DNA of 64,000 bases from Gambelia wislizenii (lineage: Eukaryota > Chordata > Lepidosauria > Squamata > Crotaphytidae), in NCBI GenBank assembly GCA_030847615.1, contig JAUMIR010000001.1, forward strand, positions 248,623,187-248,687,186, given 5' to 3'. The notes beneath the pieces are model-generated. The model saw only the letters and a program-made list of their open reading frames with translations. It did not search any database and had not been told where the DNA came from. Of this stretch, positions 57,428-64,000 are shown piece by piece. How positions within the stretch are numbered: the stretch's first letter is position 1; every line of letters starts with the position of its first letter. The position numbers and the translations under genes are program-made.

Positions 57428-57617
57428 GTGCAAGCATGTTTTTTGTTTGTTTATATAAGAAAGTATATTAAGTTTCTAGACACTATGTTTGTCAGTTTAG
57501 TATGATAATGATGTTTGTTCTCTTCAGAATGTTGGTACTTCTTGTTTTTGAGAAAGCAGTCTTAAATAAACTGGTCAAATATGAAGCTGGCCACAAAGGC
57601 TTAACAGGATTTTATCT

Positions 57618-59700
57618 TTTTTTTTTTAATTATAATTTTTATTCACAGCATTATTCAATTTACATACTACATACCACATCAATATTTATACAGATTGTCA
57701 TGTTAATGCCACATATCTTCCCATTTTTTCCCCCACCATACCCTCCGTCCATTCACCCATCTCTCTACTTCTACTCATCCCCACCACACCAATCATCCAC
57801 CTTGACTTCCAACTTTCCCCTCCTATTTGAGTTAGGCACGTTTCATTAACTTCAGTTATATTTTATCTCCTTCCTCTTTCCCAATCCCTGTAATATTTAG
57901 TATTCTCATTATTTTCCATCTCTGCATTGTTTGTTTTCTTTCCTGACTACTTTTAGATTCTGTCGCCAGAGTTGTTCTGCTTTTGGCGTCCCTTTATTTA
58001 GTTATCTTCTCTTCTTACAGTGTTTCTTCTTTCTATTTGACCATCCCAGTTTTACATGAATTCTGTAATGTTCCATTGTTGTTTCCAATAGTCGCAAATT
58101 GGATGCCATTCTTCCTCCATCTTCGATACATTCTTCTTATTTACAATGTATGTTAACCTGTCATTTTCTTTTATCTCTCTAATTTTTTGCATCCATTCCT
58201 CAATTGAAGGGATTCTTTTTTTCTTCCAGTTAAGAGCCCAAAGTAACCTTGCTGCCGTAATTAAATATAATAATACTCTTCCAAATTGAATTTTATACTT
58301 TCCTTCCAAATTCGTTGTTATATTTGACAAGTACAGTTTAGGATCCATTACCAATTGGATCTTAAAATTTTTTTGTATTGTTTTATGAATTTTCTTCCAA
58401 AATTTTTGTGCTTTGAGGCAACCCGACCACATATGGTATAGCGTGCCTACATCTTTACTACATCTCCAGCATTGTTTATTTTCTGTTTTATATATTTTAC
58501 TAATCCTCGCTGGTGTTAAGTACCACCTCTTTACCATTTTTAGGTGGTTTTCTTTTAATGCCAGGCATGCTGTAAATTTATCAGTATCTTTCCATGCATT
58601 ATACCATTCTTCCATCATTATTGTTTCTCCTAAGTCCTGCGCCCATTTATTCATTGCCTCTGTTACAGGTTCTTTCTCCAGCTCTCTTTCAAGTATTAAT
58701 TTGTAATATTGTGATGTTTTCTTTTCATGTTTTCCCCAGATCACTTTATCCATCTCTGTCTCCAATATTTCTATTCCAGGTTCTATCATATTTTCCAAAA
58801 ATCTGTTGTGTAGTTGTAAATATTTTAACCAATTTGTATGTATTCCTTTTATTTCTAATTCCTCTTGTGTAGAGATTATTTTTCCTTCCTTTTTCCATAT
58901 TTCTTGATTTATCAAGTCTTCATATCTCAGCCATTTATTTGTCTCTTCCCACCTTCCTAGGAAAGCTTCTTGTGGCGAGATCCAAAGAGGAAGTTTTGGA
59001 TAAAATTGTCCTTTTATTTTTTTGCCAGATTTTTAATAATGATTTCCTTATAATGTGGTTCTCGAAGTCCTTATGTATCGGTTGTTTATCGTAGCCTAAG
59101 TATGCGTGCCAGCCAAATCTTAGCTCATAGTCCTCTATCGTCAATATCCTTTTATTTTTCAACTTAATCCAATCAGTCAGCCAATTGAGACCCGCAGCAA
59201 TATAATACATTTTCAAATTTGGAAGGGATGCACCTCCTACTTTCTTGTTAGCTGTTAATGTCGTATACTTGATTCTCGCCCTCCTTCCTGCCCAAATAAA
59301 TTTACTCAAGTCAAAGATCCATTGCTTTTCATTTTGTAGTATTGGCAGGTTTTGTAAAAGGAATATACATTTTGGTAGGATATTCATTTTTATCGCATTA
59401 ATTCTGCCTAGTAATGATAAATCCAATTTGCTCCAACGCGTAAGATCTACTTTTATCTCCATCCATCCTCTCCTATAATTTGATTCATAAAGGTCAATAT
59501 TTCTTTTGTTTATCCATATCCCTAGGTATTTAACTTTTTTGCAATTTTGCGTCCTGACCTTTCCTTCAGCTGGCTTTCTTCTTCCATTGATAAATTTTTG
59601 GTTATTATTGCCGTTTTCTCCTTGTTAAGTTTAAACCCTGCTAACTCTCCATATTTTTTGGATCATGCCAAATAGTTTTTCTATTTGTTCATTGTTTAAC
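57618..59700 (-). mobile_element. 5'-truncated L1 LINE, antisense
   Basis: A poly-T at 57617-57628 on the plus strand marks the tail. The minus strand carries the C-terminal half of L1 ORF2: VDLTRWSKLDLSLLGRINAI, KMNILPKCIFLLQNLPI, GGASLPNLKMYYIAAGLNWL, and a 287-codon open stretch (58915-58052) with CWRCSKDVGTLYHMWSGC, the Cys-rich motif of L1 ORF2. The 5' cut is just after the RT domain, at about 59700. It belongs to a different subfamily than the copy in DIRS, judging by sequence differences. Confidence 0.9.
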
Positions 59701-59709
59701 ACTTGAGAG

Positions 59710-62030
59710 TGAACGTGAAAATATATGTGACTGAAAGCAATGTCACTAAGCCATGTTTCTTGCTCCATTCAGATTATTGTTCTTAGCACTGAAACATGCA
59801 TAGGATGCATGAGTTCAGAGCTAGGTTGAAGATACTAATGAGGGGGGAAAATTGCAAGTAGACACACCTCTTCAGATACCGTAAATATGATGTCTTCTTT
59901 CCCATCCCATTGTGGTAATAGCATGTCTGCCTCACCTGTCAGGCTTTTGTGGAAGCCTTTACTATACTTCCAGGGTCATCGTTAGTACTGAAATGTATGA
60001 TTCTAAATATCACATTAAAAAATGCCCCTGTATTGTCTTTGACTTTAAGCTTGGGAAAGAATAGGTGCTTTAAGTGACACTAGAGTGCACAATTCCGTGC
60101 TAATATGTGGATGTGGACAAAAAGGCAGTTGAAATCTAGTGTAAATGGCTAAGTCACTATTGTTTACCAACTTTCTGTATACCAATGAATGAAAAATGCA
60201 TTGTCCAGAGAAGTGAGCAACTGTTGGAGGTTAGTGGGATACAGTGGCCCCAAAGAAGAACTTGAAGGGCTGTACTGCCCCTGCTGCACCCCTTGCAAAG
60301 ATTACAATTTTTGCCCCCATTGCTCTAAAACACCCTCTTAAGGGTTATCGGGGCCCCTTCTGTTTTGGCCCATTCTGGGCTTTTCGGCCCCTTTTTACAA
60401 AAGGAAGTGACCTGGAAATCTTATTGGAAGAGACAAGGTACAGCAGGTCTGGGCAACTTGTGGTTCCCCATATGGTGCTGCACTGCAGCTGCTATCTGCT
60501 GCAAACTTGCAGAAGTAGTGATTGAGGGATGGTGGCAGTTATAATCCAGCAACATCTGGAAGTCAAAATATTGCCCACTCCTATGTTACAGGAAATTACT
60601 CTCTGTCATAGCAAAAATGTAAAACGGTTGGTGTTTGAGTCATCCAAGTGCTTAAGTAGGGTAGGATTTTATGCTGTAGTCATCCAAGTGCTTAGATAGG
60701 TTAGGGTTTTATACATTAGCAAGAAATGTGCACACACAAAGCCACCTTATCCATGAAAAGAGAGAGAGAAGACATTTTGCTATCCTGAACTGTAGTTCAC
60801 TCTTATCTCGGAGCAGTGAAATATCCCCAAACAAATATATTTGAATTATTTCAGAAGGAATCTCAAATTTATTGATTCCACCCCCCCCTGCCTTTGTTGC
60901 TTTCTACTGGTTGAGACACACACAAAACAAACTGACAAAAGTCAATAGATTTAATGGGATCTTTTGGGGGGGAGAGGGGGAGAAGGATACTAAATAAATG
61001 ACAAGAGACTGAAAATTGGGGACACCTTTATGCTCTGTTTTTGTGTAAATTATCCATAGAAAAACGTATCTGATTTAGAATTTTCCCACACTGTGGCTTA
61101 TGTAAAATGGCGTCATGTTATTAACCTCATTGTGGTAGTTGTGGTGGTGATTTCTTCTTTCCATCTGGTATATTCTTCTTATATTTACTTTATTAGGATG
61201 AAAGGTCTAATGGTAATAATAGCTCAAAACCTGCCTCATAAAATTAATACATTTATTCTAGTATTGTCTGTACCTTGAAGTAATGGTATGGGAAAGAAGG
61301 TGGGAATATAAAGGTTTTACTAGAACATTTCACTCTGCAGAAACATATTACCACATGAATCTGTTATGGGAATATGTGTTTTAGCTTACACAGCTGCAGT
61401 GCTTAGTTTACAGGAAATTGAAATTCTTAACTTTTTCCATATTTGTGCTGTTCCAATAAAGCTTCATGGTCTTAGTAGCTCCTTACAGTAATCTGTGTTA
61501 AATTAACATTCACCTCACCATGAACAGTTCTAAAGATCCCAAAATGAATTAAATACTTAAATAAATAAGCTTGAATCTTTTGCAAAAAGCAAAACCTTTA
61601 CAAAATGAGGTATGCTACATCGCAACATATGCTCAACATGCTTAGAAGTTTGCCTTCCATTTCAATAATATTTTCTTCATGAGATTTCTGTTTGCTTGAA
61701 TTATAATATCTTAAGAAAATCTTTCTTATTTAGAGCAGTACCTTGAACCAGAACAATGTTTAGGCAGTAACTGAAACAATTGTCTTAATCTGAGGAAAGG
61801 AATATTCATTTGTTTTAAATAAATATTCTTTTATTGATAGTTTTGACTCCTCTGATTTTATAGAAAGCAGAGGTAATATATCTAATGTTTAATTTATTTA
61901 ATTGTGTGCTACAGATTGATCTGGTCATTACTTTTAAAGAGGATTTTCAGATTTTTAAAAATCATATTTTCGGGATTGCTGTGCTGTACCATGGCAAGTT
62001 TTTAAACTAGTTTTACTTTGGTGTAACATG
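59710..62030. other. Intron 5 part, mostly unrecognised
   Basis: Apart from a MITE scrap at 60440-60590, nothing is recognised. No further KANSL1L exon was found. Confidence 0.4.
60440..60592. repeat. Foldback MITE remnant
   Basis: 'GGTCTGGGCAACTTGTGGTTCC' at the left and 'CAACATCTGGAAGTCAAAATATTGCCCACTCC' at the right are complementary and belong to a common sauropsid element ('CTGGGCAACTTGTGGC...GCCCACCCC'). Confidence 0.6.
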
Positions 62031-62035
62031 TATTC

Positions 62036-64000
62036 CTCTTTGTGGTCTATGTTACTCACACAAATGTGTCATCTGCACCTACACAGTGCATCTCTTGGAA
62101 CCTTCTAGAACTACATGGTATGTGCTTTGGTGATAGCCCCTCTCATGTTCTGCACACATGGTTAGTATGCTTCCTGCTGAAACCTTCAGTTCCTTTTTGT
62201 CCACAGCATCGTTGGGAACTGTTCTTGAGCATTTATTCCGGTGTTTTTTACATTGAACTTACAGCTTTCAGACTTACCTTTTCCCCTCATTCTGTCCATT
62301 TTGGCTTTGGTATGTCAACTTCTGCCTCTGTTTTTTTTAGCTTTTGGACTTTGGACTTACATGGCTCTTCTTTCAGATTTCATCTTGATGTTGGTATTTG
62401 TGGTTTCGCCTTATACCTTGGCCATTCCTGCCCTCAGAGGGGTCATGCGAGCTATACAATGCAACTGTTAGGAGAGGGAATGCTTACCAAGTTTGCAGAT
62501 GACACCAAATTAGTAGGGGTAGCTAATACTCCAGAGGACAGGATCAGAATTCAAAATGACCTTAACAGATTAGAAAGCTGGGCCAAAACTAACAAATTTC
62601 AACAGGGAAATTTCCTGCCCAAGTATCCTATACTTTCCTGCCCAAGTATAGGATACTATACTTGGGCAGGAAAAATGAAAAGCACAGATATAGGATTGGT
62701 GACACCTGGCTTGTTGGCAGTACATGCAAAAGGGATTTAGGGGGCTTAGTGGACCACAAACTGAACATGAGTCAGCAGTGTGATGCAGCAGCTAAAAAAG
62801 CCAATGCGATTCTAGGCTGCATCAATAGGAGTACAGTGTCTAGATCAAGGGAAGTAATAGTGCTACTCTATTCTGCTTTAGTCAGACCTCATCTGAAATA
62901 CTGTGTCCAGTTCTGGGCACCACAATTCAAGAAAGATATGGAGAAGCTGGAACATGTCCAGAGCGGGGCGACCAGATTGGTAGATGGTTTGGAAGCCATG
63001 CCCTATGAAGAGCGGCTTAGGGAGCTGGGCATGTTTAACCTTGGGAAGAGAAGGTTAAGAGGGGACATGATACCCATGTTTAAATATTTGAAGGGATGTC
63101 ATACTGAGGATGGGGCAAGCTTGTTTTCTGTTGCTCCAGAGACTAGGACATGCAATGGACACAAACTACAGGAAAAGAGATTCCATCTAAACATTAGGAA
63201 GAACTTCCTGACAGTAAGAGTGTGGTGGAGTCCCCTTCTTTGGAGGTTTTTAAACAGAGGCTGGATGGCCCTCTGTCGGGAATGCTTTGATTGTTTATTC
63301 CTGCATGGCAGAGGGTTGGACTGGATGGCTGTTGTGGTCTCTTCCAACACTATGATTCTGTGGCCTCCTCTGATTCTTTCAAGAGGTGTACTTCTTGTGC
63401 GGAAAGATCCTGGAGAAGGAAAGGCATTCAAAGTGCCTTTTGTGCCTAGGAAAGGGGCACAACATGGGGCATGTATGCATTGTCAGATGTTCACCCCTTA
63501 GGCTTGCCACAATTGCTCGACAGAACGCTCTCCTTTGGGATAATGCCTTGAAGGCAATGGGTTGTGCAGTTGAGAACAGGCTGTTGTATTCAATTTCTGT
63601 CGGTGTCTCTTCTCATCATCATTCTATAATCCTCCCCATGCCATGTCTGCTCCGATGGCATTGGGTTTGTCTATTCAGGTTGCTCTCAAACAATTTCTGT
63701 TGGAGGCAACTTCTAGGCCTGCAAGATATCACGAAACAATGGAATGCCTGGTTTCTGAACCAGCCAGCCCATCTTGGGTACCATTCACTGTGGGCAGATC
63801 GTTTGATACTGATACAAGACCATTGATGGAGCCCTAGCAGCCTTTGCACAAACAGCATAAGAAAAAGAAGACAAGGGATCCCAACACTTCTTGTCAGCAC
63901 TCTCAGGTGTGCATCATCAGGAGTCATCTCCTCAGCCTCCAACTCAACAGGATCCTGGTGGTCACTCTGTTCAGGAGAGAGAGCTTTCTGTTCCCATCTC
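62036..64000 (+). mobile_element. DIRS 5' end and gag remnant, split by CR1
   Basis: 62036-62470 resembles the left end and leader of the 39.6 kb DIRS ('CTCTTTGTGGTCTATGTTAC', 'TTGGAACCTTCTAGAAC', 'TTCAGTTCCTTTTTGTCC'). After a CR1 copy, the plus strand from 63386 reads FLCGKILEKERHSKCLLCLG, then KGHNMGHVCIVRCSPL, a DIRS Gag zinc-knuckle region, followed by ALLWDNALKAMG. It continues to the window edge, so its right part is unseen. Confidence 0.75.
62470..63362 (+). mobile_element. CR1 LINE, 5'-truncated, inserted in DIRS
   Basis: The reading opens with LTKFADDTKLVGVANTPEDR, where FADD is the RT active site. Then DTWLVGSTCKRDLGGLVDHK, ILGCINRSTVSRSREVIVLL and EKLEHVQSGATRLVDGLEAM give the CR1 ORF2 C-terminus, and the standard 3' end 'CAACACTATGATTCTGTGG' follows. 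A 240-codon stretch stays open after a local palindrome at 62604-62668, so this is one of the better preserved CR1 copies here. Confidence 0.92.

Noticed and set aside
58052..58915. 287-codon frame as a host gene
   Set aside because: Typical L1 ORF2 C-terminus with its Cys-rich motif, next to a poly-A tail on the same strand.
57618..59710. Target duplication for the truncated L1
   Set aside because: TTAACA occurs near both ends but is too short and imperfectly placed to count as evidence.
1..64000. CRISPR arrays, bacterial operons, riboswitches
   Set aside because: No regularly spaced repeats or prokaryotic gene organisation. Spliced exons and LINEs show vertebrate nuclear DNA.

Overview
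The window is vertebrate nuclear DNA, most likely from a lepidosaur (lizard or relative). One split host gene on the plus strand sits in a dense mix of mobile elements typical of squamates: CR1, L2-like, L1 and Vingi/I-like LINEs, DIRS tyrosine-recombinase retrotransposons, a Tc1-like transposon, pogo/Tigger-like MITEs, tRNA-derived SINEs and foldback repeats. There are no operons, CRISPR arrays or bacterial genes. The species is not determined from the sequence.

Host gene. Five coding exons of KANSL1L (KAT8 regulatory NSL complex subunit 1-like) lie at 17864-18978 (ATG at 17891), 27903-28044, 51667-51864, 54546-54667 and 57223-57427. Their phases join in frame to about 585 codons, the N-terminal part of the protein. 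The last donor splices toward exons beyond the window. The introns measure about 8.9, 23.6, 2.7, 2.6 and more than 6.5 kb.

Layout. Positions 1-17.8 kb (upstream, or a 5' intron) hold L2 and CR1 remains, a decayed Tigger-type transposase (7.3-8.6 kb), a hairpin repeat flanked by an 18-bp direct repeat (8.8-9.0 kb), two Tigger-like MITEs (10.9 and 11.5 kb), and a Russian-doll cluster at 12.0-16.6 kb: a CR1 split by an L2, itself split by a Tc1 element that carries a SINE. Intron 1 (19.0-27.9 kb) holds three MITEs of a second Tigger-like family, several L2 3' fragments, a repeat shared with 4.2-4.7 kb, and a DIRS gag remnant (24.6-26.2 kb). Intron 2 (28.0-51.7 kb) holds a nearly full-length antisense Vingi/I-like LINE with a perfect 12-bp target duplication (30.5-35.5 kb), a foldback repeat block (35.6-36.8 kb), a DIRS element with diagnostic inverted termini and internal complementary region (39.6-48.2 kb) split by a 5 kb antisense L1, and a Tigger-like element packed with a CpG-rich minisatellite (48.5-49.4 kb). 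Introns 3-5 hold further MITEs, a miniature DIRS-like foldback (56.4 kb), a 5'-truncated L1 (57.6-59.7 kb), and another DIRS remnant split by CR1 (62.0-64.0 kb).

The strongest structural observations are the DIRS terminal/ICR architecture with a probable target deletion at the L1 insertion, the miniature DIRS, the long target duplication around a palindromic repeat, and a KANSL1L exon whose in-frame donor (GTATTG) lies five bases before a stronger-looking out-of-frame GTAAGT. I found no convincing new gene system. The novelty is in repeat biology.
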